Assembly: GCA_947494715.1 (NCBI GenBank)
Contig: CANLWG010000011.1
Location: 62,001-126,000 of the forward strand
Source: an uncultured Flavobacteriaceae bacterium
Lineage (GTDB): Bacteria; Bacteroidota; Bacteroidia; Flavobacteriales; Flavobacteriaceae
DNA: 64,000 bases
Reading direction: 5' to 3'
Position 1 is the stretch's first letter; each line of letters begins with the position of its first letter. The notes below the pieces were generated by a model, which saw nothing but the letters and a program-made list of their open reading frames with translations, did not search any database and was not told the DNA's origin. This document shows, piece after piece, positions 1-8,263 of the stretch. The position numbers and the translations under genes are program-made.

Positions 1-68
1 GTCTTGGAGTTGTAATTAGTTCAATTTTAATAGATGCCATATCGGTATTTTTCACTTTACATCGAAAA

Positions 69-842
69 TTAAAAACCCCAGGTATTCAACTGTTGGATGG
101 CATGGTAGGCAGTAAGGTCAAATTGGGTGGGTACCAAGGAAATATAGCCTTGGCTTAGAGCCCATTCATCGGTATCTTCGCCATGATCCAAAAGCTCAAA
201 CTCTCCCGTAAGCCAATAATAGTCCTTGCCCATTGGATTTGTACGTTTATCAAATTTTTCTTTCCAATTGGCCCGTGCCTGTCTACATACCTTTATTCCG
301 TTTATGCCATTGTCTTCTGTCTTGGGAATATTAACATTGAGCACAACCCCATTGGGAATACCATTTTCCAGGGATTCCTGGACTATTTTTTGAATGTAGG
401 GGCCACAAGGCCCAAAATCCGCTTCCCAAGAATAATCACATAGGGAAAATCCTATGGCAGGTACCCCTTCAATACCTGCCTCTATGGCAGCACTCATTGT
501 ACCCGAATATATGACATTAATAGACGAATTGGAACCATGGTTTATTCCGCTGACACAGATATCCGGTTTGCGTTCCAGGAGCTCCTGAAGGGCCAGTTTT
601 ACACAGTCCGCAGGGGTTCCGCTGCAACTGTATTCCTCTGTTGCCCCGTTATCCAAATCGACCTGTATTTTTTGGGAATATAGTGTATTGTCTAAGGTAA
701 TGGCGTGTCCCATTCCTGATTGCGGACTGTCCGGAGCTACTACCACAACATCACCCAATTCCTTCATGTAATTGACCAAAGCCCTTAATCCCGGAGCGGT
801 TATGCCATCATCATTGGTGACCAAAATCAAAGGTTTTGCCAT
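69..842 (-). CDS. surE: 5'/3'-nucleotidase SurE
   Basis: Survival protein SurE dephosphorylates nucleoside monophosphates in the cytoplasm with a divalent metal. The 257-residue product opens with the family's LVTNDDG metal-binding motif and shows SPQSGMGHAIT, SGTPADCV and GINHGSN, all in the expected order. I start it at the ATG at 842 because the NDDG motif then lies near the N-terminus; an upstream in-frame extension to 893 would add 17 unrelated residues. A good promoter (TTTG, 22 bp, TATTTTTGC) lies just upstream. It is divergent from the prc gene. Confidence 0.95.
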   Translation of the reverse strand: MAKPLILVTNDDGITAPGLRALVNYMKELGDVVVVAPDSPQSGMGHAITLDNTLYSQKIQVDLDNGATEEYSCSGTPADCVKLALQELLERKPDICVSGINHGSNSSINVIYSGTMSAAIEAGIEGVPAIGFSLCDYSWEADFGPCGPYIQKIVQESLENGIPNGVVLNVNIPKTEDNGINGIKVCRQARANWKEKFDKRTNPMGKDYYWLTGEFELLDHGEDTDEWALSQGYISLVPTQFDLTAYHAIQQLNTWGF

Positions 843-859
843 AGAATATACTTTATACG

Positions 860-894
860 GCAAAAATACGTTTAAAAAAAAGATATGTCCCAAA
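860..894 (-). promoter_or_regulatory. Bacteroidota-type promoter of surE
   Basis: On the minus strand a TTTG -33 box (894-891) is followed after 22 bp by TATTTTTGC (868-860), a perfect match to the TAnnTTTG -7 consensus of Bacteroidota primary sigma factors. It lies about 18 bp before the surE ATG. This is a motif match only. Confidence 0.55.
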
Positions 895-1039
895 TGTCCA
901 TTAACAAAAAATTAATGCTTTCGGATTACCTACTGGCATGGTTTTTTCAGTATCTTAGGGAATTGGAGATATTTATGTACACACGGCCTTATTCAACCGG
1001 TTTAATCATTGGATGGTCGCTCTAAAATATGGAATTAGT

Positions 1040-3232
1040 ATGAAAAAGAATTTTATCTACGCCCTGTTGTTAACGCTCGTTGCTGTAGCATCCTGTAGTT
1101 TTACCAACAAGTCTTTTGAAAATGATGATAAGGATAAGTTGTTGCTGGACCTTATCACTTACGTTTTGGAAAAAGGGCATTATGAACCCAAGGATATAGA
1201 TGATGATTTTTCGGTAAGTGTTTTTGAAGATTTCATCGATATTGTTGACCCAACAAAACGTTACTTTCTGGAGGAGGATGTTCTGGAATTTGAGCAATAC
1301 AAGTTTCAAATAGATGATCAAATAAAGAACACGGACATTAGCTTTTTTAATTTGGTTTACGAACGGTTAATGAAGCGAATGGATGATGCCAAGGAACTAT
1401 ACAAGGACGTTCTGGCAGAGCCTTTTGACTACAATAAGAAGGAGACCATAAATATTGATTACGAAGAAGTCTCTTTTGCTTCTTCCCAAGCGGAACTAAA
1501 GGAGCGGTGGAGAAAGCAATTGAAATACGCTACCCTAGGAACCTATGATGCCAAGTTGGACATCAACGCAAATGTAAAGAGCGGTGGACCTTCAGGGGCA
1601 GATATCGCTATGGTTGATACGAAGCGTCCCTTGAACAAAAATTATGAAAGTGACTCCTCGGATAGACCTCTAACGATTACCGAAGTGGAAGTGGCCGCCA
1701 GAGAGTCTACCAAAAAAACTTTGGACGAGTTCTTCGATTTTGTAGATGACCTGGAACGTAAGGATTGGTTTGTACAGTACATCAATACTATTGTGGACGA
1801 ATTTGACCCGCATACCTATTACTTCGCCCCGGATGATAAGGATAAGTTTGATATGAGTATGTCCGGCAAGTTTGAGGGTATAGGTGCGCGTCTCCAAAAA
1901 AAGCCCGAAGGGGCCAAAATTGTAGAGATTATTTCAGGTGGCCCCGTATGGCGGGACCAACGCTTGGATGTCGGCGATGAGATCATAAAAGTAGGTCAAA
2001 ATGGCGAGGAGCCCATAGATATTGTAGGCATGCGCTTGGACGATGCGATTAAGTTGATAAAAGGACCGGAGGGTACCGTTGTAGATCTTACCGTACGTAA
2101 GGTAGACGGCTCGCTTGAAGTGGTTTCCCTTACCAGGGACGTGGTAGAACTGGAAGAATCCTACGCAAAATCTGCCAATGTTATTAAGGATAACCAAAAA
2201 TTCGGGCTCATCAATCTTCCTAAATTCTATGTAGATTTTAACGATTATAGTGAACGTAATGCCGCTAGCGATGTAGCCAAGGAAGTAGAGCGCCTTAAAG
2301 AAGAAGGCGTGGAAGGATTGATATTGGATTTACGCGATAATGGAGGCGGGTCGTTAAAGACGGTTGTTGAAATGGCCGGTCTATTTATAAAGGATGGCCC
2401 AATTGTGCAGGTACGATCTAGCGGAAAAGGAAAGGATGTATATGATGACAAGGATGAACGGATTCAATGGGACGGACCTTTGGTGATTTTGGTGAATGAA
2501 CTTTCCGCTTCGGCTTCTGAAATTTTGGCTGCTGCTATGCAGGATTATAAAAGGGCCGTGGTCATTGGGAGCAAGCAGACCTTTGGCAAGGGTACGGTAC
2601 AGAATGTAATCCCACTAGACAATATTGTCCGTAGCAATGAGCATGGTGATTTGGGTGCCATAAAATTGACCACACAAAAATTCTACAGAATTAACGGAGG
2701 CTCTACCCAATTGGAAGGTGTAAAGAGCGATGTTGTGGTTCCGGACAAGTACAGCTATATCGATCTAGGGGAAAGGGATCAATCCAACCCTTTAAAATGG
2801 GACAAAATATCCCCTGCAGATTATGAGATATGGGACGGCTATATAGATTATGAGCAAACCATTGCAAACAGTAATAAGCGTATGGCGGCGAATGCACAAA
2901 TTAAGATGATCGAGGAAAATGCACAGTGGTTAAAGAAAGAACAAGATGAAACGGTCATTTCCCTAAAATACGATGTATACAAGGATGAGGAAAAAAAGGA
3001 CAAGGAAAGAAGCGATTATTTCAAATCCCTTTCGGAATACGATTCCCACCTTACTTTTACCTCCTTGAAATATGAAGAGGAGCTTTTTACCAAGGATTCC
3101 GTTTTACGTGAAAAAAGAGACCGCTGGCATAAGAATTTGGCCAAGGATGTCTATGTGGAAGAGGCGATAAATGTATTACAAGATTTAAAGATCAATAATA
3201 TCAAACATGGCAAGCTGGCCATAAAGGATTAA
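1040..3232 (+). CDS. prc: Carboxy-terminal (tail-specific) protease, lipoprotein
   Basis: Periplasmic S41 serine protease of the Prc/Tsp type. The 730-residue product starts with a lipoprotein signal ending in VASC, so it is probably anchored in a membrane. A PDZ domain lies around residues 270-345. The catalytic stretch NELSASASEI is near residue 490, followed by the lysine motif FGKGTVQ; a long charged C-terminal domain (DUF3340-like) follows. Start at ATG 1040 gives a proper signal peptide; a longer frame from 1013 would bury it. A rho-independent terminator follows, so it looks monocistronic. Confidence 0.93.
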   Translation: MKKNFIYALLLTLVAVASCSFTNKSFENDDKDKLLLDLITYVLEKGHYEPKDIDDDFSVSVFEDFIDIVDPTKRYFLEEDVLEFEQYKFQIDDQIKNTDISFFNLVYERLMKRMDDAKELYKDVLAEPFDYNKKETINIDYEEVSFASSQAELKERWRKQLKYATLGTYDAKLDINANVKSGGPSGADIAMVDTKRPLNKNYESDSSDRPLTITEVEVAARESTKKTLDEFFDFVDDLERKDWFVQYINTIVDEFDPHTYYFAPDDKDKFDMSMSGKFEGIGARLQKKPEGAKIVEIISGGPVWRDQRLDVGDEIIKVGQNGEEPIDIVGMRLDDAIKLIKGPEGTVVDLTVRKVDGSLEVVSLTRDVVELEESYAKSANVIKDNQKFGLINLPKFYVDFNDYSERNAASDVAKEVERLKEEGVEGLILDLRDNGGGSLKTVVEMAGLFIKDGPIVQVRSSGKGKDVYDDKDERIQWDGPLVILVNELSASASEILAAAMQDYKRAVVIGSKQTFGKGTVQNVIPLDNIVRSNEHGDLGAIKLTTQKFYRINGGSTQLEGVKSDVVVPDKYSYIDLGERDQSNPLKWDKISPADYEIWDGYIDYEQTIANSNKRMAANAQIKMIEENAQWLKKEQDETVISLKYDVYKDEEKKDKERSDYFKSLSEYDSHLTFTSLKYEEELFTKDSVLREKRDRWHKNLAKDVYVEEAINVLQDLKINNIKHGKLAIKD

Positions 3233-3259
3233 AGTATCCACATTTCATTGATATAAAGA

Positions 3260-3291
3260 GCCTCAACTTTTACAGTTGGGGCTTTGTTTTT
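3260..3291 (+). terminator. Terminator after prc
   Basis: Stem GCCTCAAC (3260-3267) pairs with GTTGGGGC (3275-3282, one G-T pair) around a 7-nt loop and is followed by TTTGTTTTT. It lies 27 bp after the prc stop. Confidence 0.75.
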
Positions 3292-3389
3292 GAAAATTAT
3301 ACTTTTTGTTACTTACAGTCTGAATCTAGAGTGGCTGTTTTTTATCAAAGAGTGTTACCTCATAAATAGCTTTATTCCAATAGCTACTT

Positions 3390-3398
3390 TATCTTTGT
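3390..3398 (+). promoter_or_regulatory. -7 box of the SLC13 transporter gene
   Basis: TATCTTTGT matches TAnnTTTG exactly and lies 18 bp before the ATG at 3417. No convincing -33 box is seen. Confidence 0.4.
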
Positions 3399-3416
3399 AG
3401 ACTTATACCATTTGTC

Positions 3417-4883
3417 ATGGCAGATTCTAGAAGGGCATCCACCCGCTTAATGCGGAAGATGCAGCGCAAGGTAGATAACCAACAGCACATTATATCCTTT
3501 TTGCTATGTATTCTGGTGGCCCTAGGGGGTGTTTTTCTGCTACGCGATGCTACTTTTACCCAACCCCAGTACTATGTGCTGTTCCTTTTATTTTTTTCGG
3601 TAGGCCTTTGGGTTACGGAGGCTATTCCACCTTTTGCGGTAGGCCTTTTTATTATAGGATTTTTAGTGTTTACCTTGGGAAATCCGGCCATAAATAGCCC
3701 GGATTCGGCTAACTTTATTGAATATGGGCAATTTATAAATACTTGGAGTGACAGTGTCATATGGCTTATTCTTGGAGGCTTCTTTTTAGCTTTGGCCATG
3801 GAAAAAACCGGATTGGATGTGGAGGTATTTAAACTTTCGGTCGTGCGTTTTGGCAAAAGACCCAAGAATGTGCTATTGAGTATTATGTTGGCTACGGCCT
3901 TGGCTTCTATGGTTATGTCCAATACCGCTACTACGGCCATGATGATCGTTTCCATTGCCCCCTTACTCAATACCTTGGATACCAAGGAACCTTTTGTCAA
4001 GGCCCTTTTATTGGGAATACCCGCCGCCGCGGCAATTGGCGGAATGGGTACGGTCATAGGATCTCCCCCCAATGCCATTGCAGTGGATGCGATAAATACA
4101 ATGAAAGGACTGCCTTTTAAAGTTGGTTTTTTGGAGTGGATGTTATTTGGTGTTCCGGTTTCGTTGTTGTTGGTATTTATATTATGGTACATTTTAACCC
4201 ATGTTTACAAATCCGGTCTAACGGAATTGAATATGGATTTTCTACAGCCTAACGAAAAGCCGGATGCCGAAGAGTTGATACGAATGGAAGAACGTAAGGC
4301 ACAGCGACGTATTGTACTCGGTGTTATGTTACTGACCATCTTATTGTGGTTAACGGGGAACATCCATGGTATTTCTCCGGCAATGGTTTCCGGCTTGCCC
4401 ATCTTGGTGTTTACCATGTTGAGTATTACAACAGGTGATGATGTGCGGACAATTCCTTGGGATACCCTGATGTTGGTAGCTGGAGGGCTATCCCTTGGCC
4501 TCTCCATTCAACAAACAGGGTTGGGCGAGTACTTTGTAGGGAAAATGGAAGATGTGGAATTGGGCTTTTGGATACTGGTACTCGTATTTGCATTTATTAC
4601 GGTACTGTTTTCCAATATTATGAGCAACACGGCAACGGCTACTATTCTGATTCCTATTGCCAGTATATGGTCGGTATCCAATCCTATGGTATTGCCTCTG
4701 GTTATTGGCCTAAGTGCTTCCTGTGCCTTGTTTCTTCCTGTATCCACCCCACCCAACGCTATTGCCTTTAGTACCGGAAAGCTATCCCAAGCAGATTTTA
4801 GACTCAACGGCTCGGTGGCCGGGGTTTTGGGTCCTTTACTTATTATATTATGGGTCTACTGTTTAACCCTGTTTATGTCCTAA
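3417..4883 (+). CDS. SLC13/DASS family anion:sodium symporter
   Basis: Inner-membrane carrier of the divalent-anion symporter family (dicarboxylates, sulfate or related anions). The 488-residue product has a basic cytoplasmic N-terminus of about 30 residues, then many hydrophobic segments. Both signature SNT repeats are present: SNTATT near residue 168 and SNTATA near 402. Each is followed by a PPNA motif (GSPPNAIA and STPPNAIA), the internal duplication that forms the substrate and sodium sites in this family. The substrate cannot be decided from sequence. It stands alone, convergent with msrA 40 bp downstream. Confidence 0.88.
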   Translation: MADSRRASTRLMRKMQRKVDNQQHIISFLLCILVALGGVFLLRDATFTQPQYYVLFLLFFSVGLWVTEAIPPFAVGLFIIGFLVFTLGNPAINSPDSANFIEYGQFINTWSDSVIWLILGGFFLALAMEKTGLDVEVFKLSVVRFGKRPKNVLLSIMLATALASMVMSNTATTAMMIVSIAPLLNTLDTKEPFVKALLLGIPAAAAIGGMGTVIGSPPNAIAVDAINTMKGLPFKVGFLEWMLFGVPVSLLLVFILWYILTHVYKSGLTELNMDFLQPNEKPDAEELIRMEERKAQRRIVLGVMLLTILLWLTGNIHGISPAMVSGLPILVFTMLSITTGDDVRTIPWDTLMLVAGGLSLGLSIQQTGLGEYFVGKMEDVELGFWILVLVFAFITVLFSNIMSNTATATILIPIASIWSVSNPMVLPLVIGLSASCALFLPVSTPPNAIAFSTGKLSQADFRLNGSVAGVLGPLLIILWVYCLTLFMS

Positions 4884-4923
4884 CAAGGAAATCATCGGTC
4901 ATTTTTGGATTGAAACCTATTAA

Positions 4924-5478
4924 CTATAATACAGAAACATCCTTTAGTTTGTCCGCATGCATTTTACGGAGTTTTGCCAGTTTGGGTGTAATCACGGCAC
5001 TGCAATAGCCCTGGGATGAATTATTGGCATAGTAGTCCTGGTGATACTCCTCTGCTTCGTAAAAGATATCCAATGGACTAATTTCCGTAACAATAGGTTC
5101 ATTGAAGTATGGAGCCACGTTTTGGATTACGGCCTCGGCGATTTCTTTTTGTTCTTCATTGTGATAATAGATAACAGATCGGTATTGTGTACCTACATCC
5201 GCCCCTTGGCGATTTAAAGTCGTTGGATCGTGGCTGGTCATAAAAATGGTCAGGACATCGGTATAGGAAATCCGGGTCTCATCAAAATGGATTTGTATCA
5301 CTTCTGCATGTCCGGTTTTTCCCGAGCATACCTCGCGATAGGTGGGTTTGCCCGGAGCATTGCCGCCACTATAACCAGAGACCACTTCCCCCACACCTTT
5401 TACTTGCCTAAAAACGGCCTCTACACACCAAAAACAGCCACCACCAACCGTGGCTAACCCTAAATTCGTATTGTTCAT
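4924..5478 (-). CDS. msrA: Peptide-methionine (S)-S-oxide reductase MsrA
   Basis: Repairs methionine-S-sulfoxide in proteins. The 184-residue product carries the GCFWC motif with the catalytic cysteine at residue 15, the middle signature YSGG..PTYREVCSG, and a late QGYCSAVI that supplies a recycling cysteine. There is no signal peptide, so it is cytoplasmic. It lies 41 bp downstream of msrB on the same strand, so both stereoisomers are probably repaired by products of one transcript. Confidence 0.95.
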   Translation of the reverse strand: MNNTNLGLATVGGGCFWCVEAVFRQVKGVGEVVSGYSGGNAPGKPTYREVCSGKTGHAEVIQIHFDETRISYTDVLTIFMTSHDPTTLNRQGADVGTQYRSVIYYHNEEQKEIAEAVIQNVAPYFNEPIVTEISPLDIFYEAEEYHQDYYANNSSQGYCSAVITPKLAKLRKMHADKLKDVSVL

Positions 5479-5519
5479 ATCTTAAGTTCAATTTTTAATT
5501 TTGTCAACCGTCAACCGAT

Positions 5520-5999
5520 TTAACCCGCTATCTTTTCCATTTTCGGATTGCTGTCCTGTTTTTGCAACCGCATAGATTCGGAATTGATACAATACCGCAA
5601 TCCACTGGGTTCCGGGCCATCCGGGAAAACATGGCCCAAATGGGCATCACAGGTGTTGCATAGTACTTCTACACGAATCATCCCATAAGAAGAATCCTTT
5701 TCATATTTAATGGCATTTTCCTTAGTAGGTTGGGTAAAACTGGGCCAACCCGTACCTGAATCGAATTTTATAGTGGAATCAAAAAGCGGCGTATCACAGC
5801 AGATACAGTTATACTTCCCTGCTTCGTAAATACTGCACAATTCTCCGGTATGGGGAGCTTCAGTGCCCTTTTTTCTGGTAATCCTAAACTGTTCCGGGCT
5901 GAGTAGTTCCTTCCATTCGGATTCGGTCTTTTCTACCCTTCGGTCAGGTTTTGGATTTCCTTTTGTACTAAAATGTATAATATCTTTCCAGTTCAGCAT
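5520..5999 (-). CDS. msrB: Peptide-methionine (R)-S-oxide reductase MsrB
   Basis: Reduces methionine-R-sulfoxide in proteins. The 159-residue protein shows the structural zinc site as two CxxC pairs (CICC in the NCICCDTPLF segment and CNTC before DAHLGHVF), the GWPSF motif and the catalytic RYCINS near the C-terminus. It starts with MLNWKDIIHF and has no export signal. It is first gene of an msrB-msrA pair; the 150 bp upstream are shared divergently with the endonuclease gene. Confidence 0.95.
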   Translation of the reverse strand: MLNWKDIIHFSTKGNPKPDRRVEKTESEWKELLSPEQFRITRKKGTEAPHTGELCSIYEAGKYNCICCDTPLFDSTIKFDSGTGWPSFTQPTKENAIKYEKDSSYGMIRVEVLCNTCDAHLGHVFPDGPEPSGLRYCINSESMRLQKQDSNPKMEKIAG

Positions 6000-6117
6000 T
6001 TTTTATTTGTCTATTGAAAATTTAGTTAAAAACTTCGATACAAGTTACATATAACCAACCGAAGGAATGAGCTATTTTAGTCGATTTTTTGGCCGAATGC
6101 TTACAAGCATAAGCCTA

Positions 6118-6147
6118 TTGGTAAGTTATTGGATTACGTTAAATTTG
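6118..6147 (+). promoter_or_regulatory. Promoter of the endonuclease gene, possibly leaderless
   Basis: TTG (6118-6120), 19-bp spacer, then TAAATTTG (6140-6147), an exact TAnnTTTG. Only four bases separate the -7 box from the ATG at 6152, so transcription may start at or beside the start codon. Confidence 0.5.
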
Positions 6148-6151
6148 GCAT

Positions 6152-6973
6152 ATGGTTCGTGCAAAATCCAGGGATAAAAATAGGAAGATATACACCGTTC
6201 TAATTTTGGGCTGTATCATTGGTTTTTGGGTTTTTGAAAATTTTTATACCCCGGACACCTATTCCACTGGAGATAGCAAGAATCTTAAGACCACAATTCC
6301 TAATATCTATCTTCCTAGCTCCACAACGGGCATTCTCATAGAGCATAATCACTTTACGTTGTCCTATAATGAACCTTTTGAACAGGCCGAGTGGGTAGCC
6401 TACATCTTAAAAAAGGAACACCTGACCAATGATGATCTGAAGCGACCATATTTTATCGAGGATCCCAAAATAAGGACCAAATCTGCCGATTGGCGCAATT
6501 ATAGAGGCTCTGGCTATGATCGTGGCCATCTGTGCCCTGCCGGAGATCGTAGGTTTTCGGAGCAGGCATATAACGAAACGTTTTATACGAGCAACATTAG
6601 TCCACAGGATAACGACTTTAACTCCGGTATCTGGAACCGATTGGAAATGCAGGTGCGCCAATGGTCAAAAAGATATGGAGACTTGTTTGTGGTGACCGGG
6701 GGCGTTCTGGAAGATGGACTTTTGGAAATAGGGGAGGAAGATGTTGATGTTCCTAACTATTATTACAAGATTATTGCGAGAGGTAGGGCGGATAACTTAA
6801 AAATAATTGCTTTCCTAATGCCCAGAAAGGAAAGTGGAGAGTCTATCAAGAAATTTATCGTTTCTGTTGATGAGATAGAGCAAAGGACCCAAATTGATTT
6901 TTTTGAGCAACTTGAGGCTGATGAGGAAATGAAGTTGGAAAAGGAAATTGTTATAAAGGACTGGAAGTTTTAA
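6152..6973 (+). CDS. DNA/RNA non-specific endonuclease (NUC1/NucA family)
   Basis: A beta-beta-alpha metal nuclease of the Serratia nuclease/EndoG superfamily. The 273-residue protein has one N-terminal membrane segment (about residues 13-29), either an uncleaved anchor or signal peptide, so the enzyme should act in the periplasm or outside. The catalytic DRGH is at residues 123-126 inside DRGHLCPAGD; the metal-binding asparagine region SNISPQDNDFN follows. Likely role is nucleic-acid degradation for nutrients; that is inference. It converges with rodA with only six bases between stops. Confidence 0.9.
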   Translation: MVRAKSRDKNRKIYTVLILGCIIGFWVFENFYTPDTYSTGDSKNLKTTIPNIYLPSSTTGILIEHNHFTLSYNEPFEQAEWVAYILKKEHLTNDDLKRPYFIEDPKIRTKSADWRNYRGSGYDRGHLCPAGDRRFSEQAYNETFYTSNISPQDNDFNSGIWNRLEMQVRQWSKRYGDLFVVTGGVLEDGLLEIGEEDVDVPNYYYKIIARGRADNLKIIAFLMPRKESGESIKKFIVSVDEIEQRTQIDFFEQLEADEEMKLEKEIVIKDWKF

Positions 6974-6979
6974 GCAAGG

Positions 6980-8263
6980 TCAAAACTCTTCCTTTAACCT
7001 ATTGGTATCCAACTTTAGGAAGATGAACAACAAAGCTGTGAAGAATAGGAGCCCAGAGCCGCCATAGCTGAAAAAGGGAAGGGGAATACCTATGGTGGGC
7101 AATACCCCAATAACCATTCCTACGTTAATGAAGTAATGGATTAAAAGGATGGAGATTACCCCATAACCATACATACGGCTAAAATCGCTCTTCTGGCGTT
7201 CCGCCAGAAAAACCAATCGTAAAAATAATAGGGTAAAGAAGATTACAACGGTCGTGGTTCCTACAAAGCCCCATTCCTCGCCGACCGTACTGAAAATATA
7301 ATCCGTATGCTGTTCAGGAACAAAATCGCCCTTTGTGCGTGTACCCTCTAAAAATCCCTTTCCAAAGAACCCTCCTGATTCTATTGCCTTTTCGGATTGA
7401 TAGGAATTATAGCCGATGGTCTTGCGGATCTGCTCCAATTTATTTGGATCTTTTTCCAAACGAAGCCAAAGGCTAAACCTATCCCTATGGCGTTGTTCAA
7501 ATACATTGTTGAAAACGAAATTTACAGAAAGTGAAAACAATAGGCATGCTATGGCAATTGAAATGAGAGGTAAAATCGGGATTTTGGATTTCTTCTTTCT
7601 AAGTAAAAAGAAAAGCAGTATCAGCAATACAGTAGCTATGCTCACCCAGACCGTTCCAAACATTAAGGTCGTTACAAAGACCAGTACAACCAAGAATCCT
7701 ATACCCAAATAGTATAATGGCAACCCTTCCCTAAAAATAACGAAAACCAGTGCAAAGAATACCAGTGCACTTCCTGGATCAGGCTGTGGTATAATTAGAA
7801 TTACCGGTATAAGAATAATCAGGAAGGCATACAATTGATCTTTACCCCTTTTAATATCGGTTTGTATATCACTTAGGTATTTGGCCAATGCCAGTGCCGT
7901 AACCACTTTGGCAAGTTCGGAAGGCTGTAGGTTGAAAAAACCAAGATCATACCAAGAAGTGGCTCCCGCAATAGTTTTTCCAAATACGAAAAGACCTAAA
8001 AGCAAAATCATGGAAACAATGTAGAAAACACTGGAAAAGCGTTCATAAAAACTAGTTTCCATAGCCAAAATAATCACCACGGAAACCAGGCTTGCCCCTA
8101 TAAAAAAAAGCTGTTTTCCATGTAGGGTGCTAAAATTGAAAATAGATGGTTCTGCCTCCGTAAATGTACTGGAATAAATATTTACCCAACCTATGAGCAC
8201 CAATGCCATGTAAATAAAAACAGTAAGCCAGTCGATTCGTTTTAGGACACTTCTACCAGACAT
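6980..8263 (-). CDS. rodA: Rod-shape SEDS glycosyltransferase RodA
   Basis: Polymerises lipid II glycan strands for sidewall growth together with PBP2. The 427-residue product has about ten membrane segments and the SEDS family motifs LQPSELAK, PDPGSAL, the extracellular EQHTDYIF loop containing the essential aspartate, and PFFSYGGSG near the C-terminus. Its first codons overlap the end of mrdA by 11 bp, so the two partners are translationally coupled. It is the last gene of the mreB-mreC-mreD-mrdA-rodA cluster. Confidence 0.96.
   Translation of the reverse strand: MSGRSVLKRIDWLTVFIYMALVLIGWVNIYSSTFTEAEPSIFNFSTLHGKQLFFIGASLVSVVIILAMETSFYERFSSVFYIVSMILLLGLFVFGKTIAGATSWYDLGFFNLQPSELAKVVTALALAKYLSDIQTDIKRGKDQLYAFLIILIPVILIIPQPDPGSALVFFALVFVIFREGLPLYYLGIGFLVVLVFVTTLMFGTVWVSIATVLLILLFFLLRKKKSKIPILPLISIAIACLLFSLSVNFVFNNVFEQRHRDRFSLWLRLEKDPNKLEQIRKTIGYNSYQSEKAIESGGFFGKGFLEGTRTKGDFVPEQHTDYIFSTVGEEWGFVGTTTVVIFFTLLFLRLVFLAERQKSDFSRMYGYGVISILLIHYFINVGMVIGVLPTIGIPLPFFSYGGSGLLFFTALLFIFLKLDTNRLKEEF

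Noticed and set aside
1-68. A minus-strand frame opening at ATG 40 (MASIKIELITTPR) and a plus-strand hydrophobic frame entering surE
   Set aside because: Only about a dozen codons of the first are in the window, and the second overlaps surE by about 90 bp. Neither shows a recognisable motif.
3572-4192. 206-codon minus-strand frame opposite the SLC13 transporter
   Set aside because: The transporter motifs SNT and PPNA are on the plus strand; the opposite frame is Thr/Ala/Ile filler.
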